Both the position numbers and the translations under genes were made by a program. A stretch of 64,000 nucleotides of DNA from Evernia prunastri. Its lineage: Eukaryota > Ascomycota > Lecanoromycetes > Lecanorales > Parmeliaceae. The stretch is from the NCBI GenBank assembly GCA_003184365.1, contig NKYR01000022.1, positions 124,117 to 188,116 on the forward strand, written 5' to 3'. Shown in pieces: positions 55,550 through 64,000 of this stretch; positions within the stretch are counted from its first letter, which is position 1; every line of letters begins with the position of its first letter. The notes under the pieces were generated by a model. The model was not told the DNA's origin and made no database searches. It saw nothing but the letters and a program-made list of their open reading frames with translations.

Positions 55550-56858
55550 ATGAGACCAATATTGTTGCAAGGCCATGTAAGTGTATCTTTGGCCCTCTAC
55601 ACTGGCTGCGCTTGCTAACAAACGAATCTACAGGAACGGTCCTTGACTCAGATCAAGTGAGCCTGCCTCTTTCTCACCGACAGCCGCTCTCTTCTCTTAC
55701 AGACTCCTCTGACTCTAGTCCACAGATACACCAAAGACGGCGACATCCTCTTCTCCTGCGCCAAGGATCAAATCATCTGCGCCTGGTTCTCTGCCAACGG
55801 CGAACGCCTCGGCACCTACCATGGCCACCAGGGCGCTCTCTGGACCATCGACATCGACCCCAGTACCACCCTTCTCGCCTCCGGCGCTGCCGACAACACC
55901 GTCCGCCTCTGGAACGTCCGTACGGGCAAATGCATAAAAGTATGGGATTTCGACACGGCGGTCAAAAGGGTGGAGTTTAATGAGGACGGGACGAAACTGC
56001 TCGCTGTGACGGAGAAGCGAATGGGGTATTTAGGGACGATCGTGGTGCTGGATGTGAAGGTAGATGTGGACGCGGAGCAAGTTGATGAGCCGAGTTTGAG
56101 AATCAGGTGCGATGAGGCCAAGGCCACAGTAGCCGGTTGGAGCTATTTGAGTCGGTATATTCTAGCGGGCCATGAGGATGGGACCGTGAGTCAGTACGAC
56201 GCAAAGGTATGATCTTGCCTCCTCACCTGCTGAAAGAGGATGCTGATCGCTGCCGCCCAGTCTGGCGAGCTCCTACTCAACGAACCCGCCCACGAAGACG
56301 GGATGCAAGTCACCGACCTCCAAATGTCCTCGGACCGCACCTACTTCATCACGGCCTCCAAAGACAAAACCGCCAAAGTACGTCCTTTTCCCAACCCCTG
56401 ACTCTCCCACTTCCAACCCCTAATTCTCCTACTCCCAATCCCTAGTTCTCCCCCTTCTTTTCTCGTGACTTATCTTTCTACTACTCCAGCTCATCTCCGC
56501 CCGCGACCTCACCCCTCTGAAAACCTACACCTCGGATACCCCCCTCAACACGGCCGCCATCACCCCCAAGAAGCCCTTTGTGATCCTCGGCGGCGGCCAA
56601 GCAGCCATGGACGTCACCACCACCTCATCCCGGCAAGGCAAATTCGAAGCCCGCTTCTACCACAAGGTGTTCGAAGACGAGATCGGCCGCGTCAAGGGGC
56701 ATTTCGGCCCGCTGAACACGGTGGCGGTGGATCCGCTGGGGAGAGGGTACGCGAGCGGCGGGGAGGACGGGTACGTGAGGGTGCATGCGTTTGACAGGGG
56801 TTACTTCGATTTCGGATACGAGGTGGAGAGGGAGATGGGGCTGGTGGGGAAGCGGTAA
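55550..56858 (+). CDS. tif34: translation initiation factor eIF3 subunit i (Tif34)
   Basis: Five exons: 55550-55576, 55634-55656 (23 nt), 55726-56206, 56261-56377 and 56490-56858; introns 57, 69, 54 and 112 nt; 338 residues in phase. It starts MRPILLQGHERSLTQIKYTKDGDILFSCAKD, followed by WD40 repeats with the usual GH...W/SD pattern: GHQGALWTIDIDPSTTLLAS, DNTVRLWNVRTGKCIKVW, TVAGWSYLSRYILAGHEDGTV and GRVKGHFGPLNTVAVDP. It ends in a propeller-closing strand (GGEDGYVRVHAFDRGYFDFGYE). eIF3i binds eIF3b and eIF3g on the 40S subunit. Length matches yeast Tif34 (347). The third acceptor (after CCACAG at 55725) is the only in-phase choice and gives the family-typical QIKYTKDGD. Confidence 0.95.
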
Positions 56859-57632
56859 AGGGGGAAGGAATTACTGTGTACTACTAGCTCTGGAGTTTCT
56901 CAGAGTTATAAAATCAATGGTATCCAATGCTTTTGCTAGGACAAGTTGTGAAAGCGCGAATACTCCAAACCCGTTCTACCTTGCATTGCATTGCAACAGT
57001 GCGCCTAGCGGATCAGGAGCCTGCCACATGAGACATACATGATACCGTCTGCCTTGCTCAAAGCATACGTGTCGCGTGGCTTGACGTCTCATGATTGCCA
57101 TTACTTACAAACACGGTTCTTCTCTCTGAGGGCTCTATCAGACAGTGTACGAATTCGCAGGACAGTAGGCAAAGCAAATTCACATCTTCACGGAGAAAAC
57201 ACAGCGGAATTAGGGTGTAGATATGTGCTTCTTCCATAGCGACCACGGATAGACCTCCATCTCAACAGGCCAGGCTGGAGGTTTCAGTGAGTCCAGATAG
57301 CCGATAAGCAACTTCCAGTATCTATCTCTCACCTAACAAAGGATCTTCTCGACAAGATTGGGTTGAATCAAAATATGTACAATTGGTTCTGGTGTGTAAA
57401 AAAAAGCGAATGCTGCTCAGCAGACACTTGATGCGACATAAAGGGGGAAGAATTGAACAATCATGTGTAAATGCATGCAAAGTGCAGCAGGTGATGATGA
57501 GAGATGCTTTATTTTCGTCATTTTCCTTTCAGCTCCGAGATCGCGAGAATCCTCCCGCACGCACGCAACGCTAGATGCTAGAACCCCCGCCATCGACACT
57601 CCTCCACATAGTCCGATGGATCTTTTCCCTTT
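56859..57632. other. convergent intergenic, no gene seen
   Basis: About 0.77 kb between the eIF3i and CAP-protein 3' ends. No frame with protein character. Confidence 0.5.
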
Positions 57633-58574
57633 TTAAGACACGTCGCAAGTCAACATGCCTTTGAACAGGTCAGGGTAGACCTGAGCGGAGGGATTCGTGG
57701 CGTCCATGTAGTTACAGCCTATCTTTGAATACTGTGGGTTCATCAGAATGGTAGCGTGGTCGGTTTGGCCTTGAGCGTCCATATGCGTTGCTGCGGTGGC
57801 ATCTGAGCAAGGGAATCCAGGAATCTTGCCGCTTAGCTCACAAATCCAGCCGAGGTACATCAAATCAACTGGTCCTAGTTCTCCTTGACTCGATGACCCC
57901 GTCAGACTGTCGGAACCTTGAGCGATGACTTGTCCCAGCGAAGGAGGAGCGTTGTGGTGATCCATTGTGTTGGCGCCGTTAGCAGTGTTCGTATTTGCTG
58001 ACACAGCTGCAAGTCCATCGTCCCAGGTAAAGGCCCCGAGGCCCTGCTGCGTACGCCATTTGTTCGCAACATCAAGGACGTTCTGGCCGCCAATCGTTGC
58101 TCCAGATCCACCTGATGCTGGTGACGTTGCTGGTGCCGCTACTTTTGCCTTTGCCGGTGCCGGTGCCGGTGCCGCGACTGGGGCTGCTACCGGTGCAGGT
58201 TTTGGGACTGCTGCCGGTGCTGGGATGCTTTGTTTCTCGGCCTCGTGAGGCTGTTGGTTTTGTGATGCGGCTTGCCCATTGCCGTTCGCGACATGGTAGT
58301 CCGCCTTGACCTGGACTTCTGCACCGGCTTCGTTGGGTTGGGCGGCGGCAGATGGGCTTGGTGCAGTAGCACCTCCCGCATAGACGGTAGCAACAGCCTC
58401 TGCAACGTCCACCACTTCCGTGACTTGCCCTTGAGCGTTCTTAAGATAGTTGACGGCGACGATCGGGTCTTGACGCTTGTGGTGATGATGAGCCAGCGGG
58501 TTGTTCAGCTTATAGTGAGGATGGGCAATGGCGCCAGCGCCGAGGAGGACTGAAAGAAGGATTGAGGTACGCAT
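57633..58574 (-). CDS. secreted CAP-superfamily (SCP/PR-1) protein with Ala/Pro linker
   Basis: Single exon; 313 residues from ATG 58574, chosen because a signal peptide follows (MRTSILLSVLLGAGAIAHP). An upstream ATG at 58658 would bury it. A His-rich stretch then KRQDP gives a likely Kex2 site (~31-33). Residues ~100-165 are a low-complexity linker of Ala, Pro and Val (PAPAPAKAKVAAPA). The CAP domain (~170-313) begins NVLDVANKWRTQQGLGAFTWDDGLAAVSANT, which fits the first helix of the fold, and includes HHNAPPSLGQVIAQ, CELSGKIPGFPC, HATILMNPQYSKIGC. The His positions of the CAP cavity are plausible. Fungal relatives are secreted and bind sterols or lipids (Pry proteins); the function here is inferred. 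Confidence 0.8.
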   Translation of the reverse strand: MRTSILLSVLLGAGAIAHPHYKLNNPLAHHHHKRQDPIVAVNYLKNAQGQVTEVVDVAEAVATVYAGGATAPSPSAAAQPNEAGAEVQVKADYHVANGNGQAASQNQQPHEAEKQSIPAPAAVPKPAPVAAPVAAPAPAPAKAKVAAPATSPASGGSGATIGGQNVLDVANKWRTQQGLGAFTWDDGLAAVSANTNTANGANTMDHHNAPPSLGQVIAQGSDSLTGSSSQGELGPVDLMYLGWICELSGKIPGFPCSDATAATHMDAQGQTDHATILMNPQYSKIGCNYMDATNPSAQVYPDLFKGMLTCDVS

Positions 58575-61186
58575 ATTGCTTTGATTTGGGACTTGGGTGG
58601 ATTCTGTTACTGGTTGGTCGTTGTTTGGGTGGTTGTTATGAACTGGGTATTGGAGCAAGGCCGAGGCTTGTTGTGGTCAAATATGGACGAATGAATGTGA
58701 TGGCAAGGCCGGGCTTGCTTGAAAACAGCGAGAGTGTCTAGGCAAGTAAAGGAATGTAACTTGTCACAGACAAAAAATGAGGGTGGTTGAGGAGAAAGGT
58801 AAGAGTAGATGGGGATGCGGGAAGTAGGTTGCTTATGTTTTGGCAGCAGGAATGGGAAATGAGAGTATTGGAATGCGTAATGAATGTGTATCAGGTTAAA
58901 ATGGAAGGGGCAAAATGACACGCTAATATTGCAGGAGAGCTTCTGGCGCTAAAGAGTGAATAACAGATTCCCGCAAGTCTGCAACCGGGCTCTTTTTTGG
59001 ACCTACTAAGCCTACTTTAACCAATGATGGAAGTCAATTCGACCGGCAACGCTTGCATCTGCGGGGTTTCAACCAATAGGTATCGATGCTAGTATTAAAG
59101 TTGCTCATTTGAGTATTGCTCTACTGCGAGTTAAGCAGGGATACTCAGGGGCAAAGTCTGGTAACGGGGATGCTGATCGATTCACCTAGGTATCAATCAC
59201 ATACATGATACAGCACCTGTCTGGCCTTGAAAACCCGATGCGGTGACTTTAACATAGGTAGAGTACTTGCAAGCAGACTTGGTTCATTCGTTCACGGAGA
59301 GTGGGTAAATAATCCCGCAATTACTTACTTTAAATGTTGGCGCTTCAGGAAGGTGTGCGAGATTGACATACGTAAGGTGAAGTAGGTACCGTAGAGTACG
59401 GTAGATGATAAGGGGCGCTCTCAAGTCTGCCAAGAAGTGAGGCCCGTGGACCTCCCGCCGCTAGGCTGAGTGGCCGTTTCAGAAATCACACCCGACCCTC
59501 CACACTCGTCATGCATGATGCATCAACAAGCCATGCGTAGAAAATTGACCATTGATAATGATAGGTATCGTAGTCACTGTCGGAGAAATGCAAGTATACC
59601 AGCACGACTTGTAACATTTGATCTTATACGTTACGTTCAGCTCAGCTTCTTGAACGCCATGAGTGAACAACAAAGTGTCTACCGAGGTACAATAGGGGTT
59701 TACTTGGACTCCTGCATTCTGTAGATCAGGTACCGGCAATTGACATCATCAAACAGGGGGGCGAAGTTGAGCCATCCTTCTTTAATCTAGTCGTTCTACC
59801 GATTCGCTAAGACACTTTTTGCACTTTAGATCTTGATACCTCAACATTTCGTAAGTGTTGTCATGGCCATGACGCATCCTCGGCATCCAGAGGCTGCCAG
59901 TAGTCAGGGAAAGCACCCTAGCCCATAGAGCGGAGAAAGTAGATTGGTTACCCTCAAGTATTGACTCCTTCACAATAGCTTGATTCCGCACAGCAGATCA
60001 AAAGCACGACGACCACCGACTTTCCCCGAGCGATCTATCTCCTTTCCCCGTCATCATCTCTATCATCATCATCTATCAGCCATCGGCAATCTCCCCTTTC
60101 AAGAGGCCCAGCTTTTGTCTGTCACGTTGGGCCGTGGCTTTCAGCACCAACGTATAAGGCACAGAGTATGAACTGCCCATTGAGCGTACCGCTGCCGGCG
60201 ATTCGAAAAGAATTTCTCCTTGAAAGGGTCTGAACGCGAGGTGACATCTTGTCGAAAAGTACTTTCGCCGGTACATTATCCTGGGGTAAGCGTATCGTCA
60301 ACCTGAACAACATGTTGTCATGCTCTTTTACTTGAGCATGCTGCCTTGAGCATGCCGCTGTTCTCGAAGTTATGATACTGTGTGTTGCAAATGGCCCAAT
60401 CTGTGGAGTAGCGACGGAGAGTCTGTTCCTATCCTGAATACTCGTCGCAGGTACTTCGGGACTGTCCAAAGTGCATGGTACCAGAGTCCTCGCCTTTGGA
60501 AGCTCAAACCAGTGTCTCCGACCCACTTGATCCTTCTCAAAGCTGGTTTGGGTTACTCCGTATTCTACCAGGATACCAATGTGTGGGGTAAGCTCTGTCA
60601 TGGTCTCAATGTTGTTTTTGCCTGAAGCTTGCTCCCGGTGGATGTTGCTAGAGGCAGGACAAGGATATAACTGTCCAAGCTTTTGATTGGATGGAAGTTA
60701 AGGATCTTTCGATTTTGGCAATGTCTATACTGGACGCTGAATTTTAATACTGATGACCCGATCATTCTTAGCTTCGCTATCGTCACACTTTTGGAAGCGC
60801 ATGTCATGATTGTTTTTGTGTGTGAATGCCGGGACACGGATTGACGACCGAATGGACTATATTGTCTATGTTTTCTTGGAAGAAGGGAGAGTAGAGGCTC
60901 AATTTCCCAGGGATGTGGAAAATCACTGTAAGGATCAATCTGAGGAAACTTCCAATATTGTTTATGGCTCTGGTAGATGCTGCTTTGTTTTGCCAAGACT
61001 TTGTGACCCGCAATGTGTTGAAGGAGGCTCACAACAAGCGTGTTTTCGATCGCGGCACATTTGTCATTTCACTACACAACGACTCACTGCCAATGACAAG
61101 CCATACAATGTTGCATCTCATCAAGACTGCTATCTCTATGGCTGAAGCCTGAAACACTCTCCCATATTGTCGTTTGACTGTCCTGG
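58575..61186. other. 2.6-kb divergent intergenic region
   Basis: Holds promoters for the CAP gene and the chromodomain-tailed gene. Repeated short motifs of the GTAGGTACC/TAGGTAT type occur (59080-59400). A minus frame of 159 codons (60122-60601) is open but shows no recognisable domain; other frames are shorter. Confidence 0.4.
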
Positions 61187-63154
61187 ATGACCACAAGTCT
61201 TTCTTTCGAAAAAAGGGAGAGACGTAATTACAGCCTTTCACCAGGATTCATGAAGCCAGCAGTGGGAGACCCATTGCACAGAACCAACTCCGAGGTCAAC
61301 ACAACCTCAGACAGATCTTCAGCCGACGATATCAAAAAAGCCGTTGGCCGCTTCAATGTGGGACCCAAGTTGACTTTTTACGTGGCATTCGATCTCAGTG
61401 GAGGTGGCGAAGCTCAGCCAGACCAAGTCATCATACCGAAAGATGAGTCTTATGACAAGTTCCTCGGGAGACTCTGCAACACCTATGATGGCTCTTTCAA
61501 GACGCCACTGCATCGATGGGACTATGTTCTTGTCAATCGCCAGTACGACAAAGCTGATCCGCTCCCATTGACGAGTCCGAACACATACTACGCCATGGTC
61601 AGCGAACTTCTGAGGTCAAGAAGCCCCTGGAGACATGCTGTGATTCGGCGTTCTGTGAGTCTGACGTTGCTGAAGAAGTCTGATGCCAAGCTAATTGGAT
61701 TTAGCATCCCAATAACCCAAACATAAGAGCCGTCACGGAGGGAACCCTGAGTTCGACGCCTCACTCAACAATGGTCGATATCGCTGCGCCTGATAACTCT
61801 CTAGACAATAATCCACCCACATATGGCGCCGCTCATTCTGGCATTTCAACCATTGACACTCCAGTAGTAGCTGATGTCTCGATTGTTGATGACCCAATGC
61901 CAGATGCACCCACGGATCAAGCTACATTTGAGTCACTGACTGGCACACCTCCGTCAAGAGCGAAAAAATCGGAGGTACGCTGTTCCGAGCTTGCCTGATG
62001 CTTGAGATGCTAAATTGCCGTTGTAGCTAAGCACTCCATCAACACCATTCGCCAGTGGGCATGGTCGACGGTTGTTTCGCCTCAGCTCCCCACGCCCACC
62101 TTCTGCCAAAGCGCGAAACCCGGCGCAGCGGTACTTACCATTGATCAGCTCACCGCTGAAAAATGTTAGTACAAGGGAAGAGCGACTTTCAAAACGGCCC
62201 ACTTCTTCAAGAGCACCAGCCACCAGTGCTCAAAGATTAAGTCAGCTCAGCCCACCGTTAGCACCTGTGACTACTTCGCAGAGCTCCATTCTACTCGGCG
62301 CATCGCCATTAGCACCTGGTGCCAGTACGCAACCTTCAGGGACGGACTTCATACCACCGTCTGCCGTCGTGCAACCGCCGACGATACTGCGTAGCTTAAC
62401 AAGTTCGCCTGCTACCGTTTCTCAGAGTCCATCCATACTGCCTAGCCCGATATCAGCCACTGCTGCTATGGAACATGATCCAGCGAAAGAACTCTCCCCA
62501 ATCACATCACCTGCTGCCGATGCTCCAAGTCCATCTTTGCAGCTGGGCATACCCTTAACACCTACTACCAATGCACGACACGCAGCTATACATCTAAGCT
62601 CACCATCTACGCAGCCCAGCTCACCGACAGCCATCGCGCAAGCTCCACCGGCAATTTTAGCAGTCGGATCATGCTCATCATCTCCTCAGGACTCAGGATC
62701 TATAGTAGACCTGGGCGAGGTATGTTTGGGCGAGCTTCTTGAAGTGTGCGGATGTTAACTCCGGAATGCAGCTTGGTTCATGCCCGCCAGTGACTCCACC
62801 AATCGCATCAGGCTCAGCGTCTTCTTTGACTCCCGCGCCTGAGCTATTCCAGCGATCAGTAAGCTCCTTTAACCTTCTTGTTGGCGCGTTGGAATTAATT
62901 TGTCAACGTAGCTCAATCAACCTCCCAGATCTACCTCTACCTCCACCTCCACTGCGCAAGACCCGCCGACAAAGCCAACTCGTATATTTCGACCTGGTCG
63001 GCCCTTATGGATCGTCTCCAGCCGATGTCTAAACGGCGGGACACAATATCAGGTACGCTGGAACAATGGGAGAAGAGACTCCTGGGAGCCCCACGACAGC
63101 CTATATGGTGACTATCCCGCTCTGGTCAACAGCTTTTTGGAAGGGCGGCGCTAG
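61187..63154 (+). CDS. Ser/Pro-rich protein with C-terminal chromodomain-like fold
   Basis: Five exons: 61187-61654, 61705-61974, 62027-62719, 62772-62858 and 62912-63154; four introns of 50-53 nt; 586 residues, exactly in phase. Residues ~50-150 form a compact folded segment (FNVGPKLTFYVAFDLSGGG, LHRWDYVLVNRQYDKADPLP). A long disordered middle (Ser/Pro/Thr-rich, about 330 residues) carries SPxxP-type repeats. The last exon, read in the spliced frame, gives WIVSSRCLNGGTQYQVRW, NNGRRDSWEPHDSLYGDY and PALVNSFLEG, a chromodomain pattern: the aromatic after the Arg, the Tyr-x-Val-x-Trp strand, and Ser-Trp-Glu-Pro. Such a domain could bind methylated lysine, but only part of the aromatic cage is evident. 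Another start at 61250 is possible. No known full-length family recognised. Confidence 0.66.
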
Positions 63155-63848
63155 AGAGCTGCAGCACTAGACTCAGGCCCAAAGACAAACGCGACGATGG
63201 AATTTTGTTTTCAAGGATGGGTGCACTCCATTCTTTGTGGGACTTGGCGATATGATGAGGACGAAGAATAAGATGAATGTCAGAATTGGCCGGAGCTCTG
63301 TGACGCCAGCTCAGATGATGTTAGGCGGGAAAGTTGAAAGTTGAGCAGGCAGAAAAGAAGTTCACTTTAATGATGATGATGATGATGACGAATCAGTGAG
63401 TGACACGAGTGAGTACATAAGTACACCGCCATGCAGGGCCAAGAAGTCTTGGCAAATACGCGTTCCTCCAATCGCGTCCCCGTCCTTTCCAATCCTCCCA
63501 GCATCCTACTGTACTGATCCAGTTCAACTCATCCATCAAATATAAGGCTGATGATGCCCAGGTATGAGTGCAATATGTCCGAAGTCGAGGCTGATTCGTA
63601 GGCTGATCCTTACAAATCGAATCACGTGCACCCTTCGTTGCCTTGCATTACAGGCAATCGCTCCCAGGCTGTATCCTGTATGACTCGACGCGTGTCTGTC
63701 TGTGGAGGCGTATCACACTCATCGATGAACCCGAACCCTCTATACTCTCTTTGCATCCTTCTTCTTCTCCTTCTCCTTCTCCAAGGCCATCTTCATTTTT
63801 CTATATTGCATTCCTTTTTTACGGTAACTTTCCCTACTCTGTCTCAAG
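63155..63848. other. intergenic with short microsatellites
   Basis: About 0.7 kb. It contains an ATG/GAT trinucleotide run (63372-63392) and a CTT-rich run (63754-63782) just upstream of the last gene's start, typical of a fungal promoter leader. No gene seen. Confidence 0.5.
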
Positions 63849-64000
63849 ATGAGACTCAATCTCAATAATTGTGGCGATAAATTTAACAGTGGCGCATACC
63901 CCAATTATGCGTACAACGGAACTATCAGAGGCATTCTGGGAGATGTCAAACCCCGACCATCACTTATAACTGTACAGGGTTGCAGAGATCTTTGCGGCGA
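63849..64000 (+). CDS. start of a gene cut by the window end
   Basis: An ATG after a pyrimidine-rich leader opens a frame that stays open to the last base (50 codons plus two bases). The reading begins MRLNLNNCGDKFNSGAYPN and continues YAYNGTIRGILGD, then ITVQGCRDLCG. The Cys pattern and YNGTIRG followed by GC-x-x-LCG match the N-terminus of a group of large fungal multi-pass membrane proteins, which I know only as hypothetical. Only the first exon fragment is visible. Confidence 0.6.
   Translation, partial: MRLNLNNCGDKFNSGAYPNYAYNGTIRGILGDVKPRPSLITVQGCRDLCG

Noticed and set aside
62739..63032. 97-codon frame ending in a proline-rich peptide
   Set aside because: It reads through the intron 62859-62911; the correctly spliced frame gives the chromodomain-like end.

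Overview
This is a nuclear segment from a filamentous ascomycete (Pezizomycotina). The evidence is short GT-AG introns (mostly 50-75 nt), compact divergent gene pairs, protein families typical of this group (HeLo-type kinase-like protein, WSC membrane protein, fungal rhodopsin-like receptor, DUF7730, DysF/MUG65-like protein), and a transposon nest whose repeat copies differ only by transitions, the signature of repeat-induced point mutation (RIP). I cannot name the species. The class is also uncertain. Most gene models were assembled by hand by joining exons at GT-AG sites. Where several exons were joined, the summed length being an exact multiple of three was used as a check.

Layout. 1-9.7 kb: the 3' end of a pseudokinase gene (+), a WSC membrane protein (-), Ap4A phosphorylase (+), a mitochondrial PPR protein (-) and, divergent from it, proteasome subunit alpha1 (+). 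10.8-18 kb: an unrecognised 197-aa helical protein (+), an F-box/zinc-cysteine protein (-), a DysF-domain MUG65-like protein (-), divergent from it a 'calcofluor white hypersensitive'-type membrane protein (+), and a second F-box protein (-). 18.9-21.25 kb: nested inverted-repeat elements, AT-rich and RIP-mutated, ending about 130 bp before the start of NADP-isocitrate dehydrogenase (+). 22.7-32.7 kb: MBF1 (-) divergent from a DUF1365 protein (+), Cdt1-like licensing factor (-), an F-box-like protein (-) and a charged four-exon protein (+). 33.3-34.3 kb: a decayed deuterolysin (M35) protease gene, followed by a roughly 3-kb stretch without genes. 37.5-40.9 kb: a cytochrome P450 (+) and a DUF7730 protein (+). 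41.5-51.9 kb: poorly characterised genes (two helical proteins, a four-TM protein, a coiled-coil protein) and a seven-TM rhodopsin-like protein (+). 52.1-56.9 kb: mitochondrial/cytosolic C1-tetrahydrofolate synthase (-) divergent from eIF3i (+). 57.6-64 kb: a secreted CAP-domain protein (-), a five-exon Ser/Pro-rich protein ending in a chromodomain-like fold (+), and the first 50 codons of a gene cut by the window end.

Functionally the window is mostly housekeeping genes (proteasome, translation initiation, folate one-carbon and NADPH supply, replication licensing, mitochondrial RNA) mixed with lineage-specific genes. No biosynthetic cluster, CRISPR or convincing tRNA/rRNA was seen. The P450 stands alone. 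I did not find a clear undescribed multi-gene system. The most interesting observations are the RIP-marked transposon nest beside IDP, the M35 relic, the chromodomain-tailed protein hidden in short exons, and two metabolic enzymes with the same long/short start-codon arrangement.
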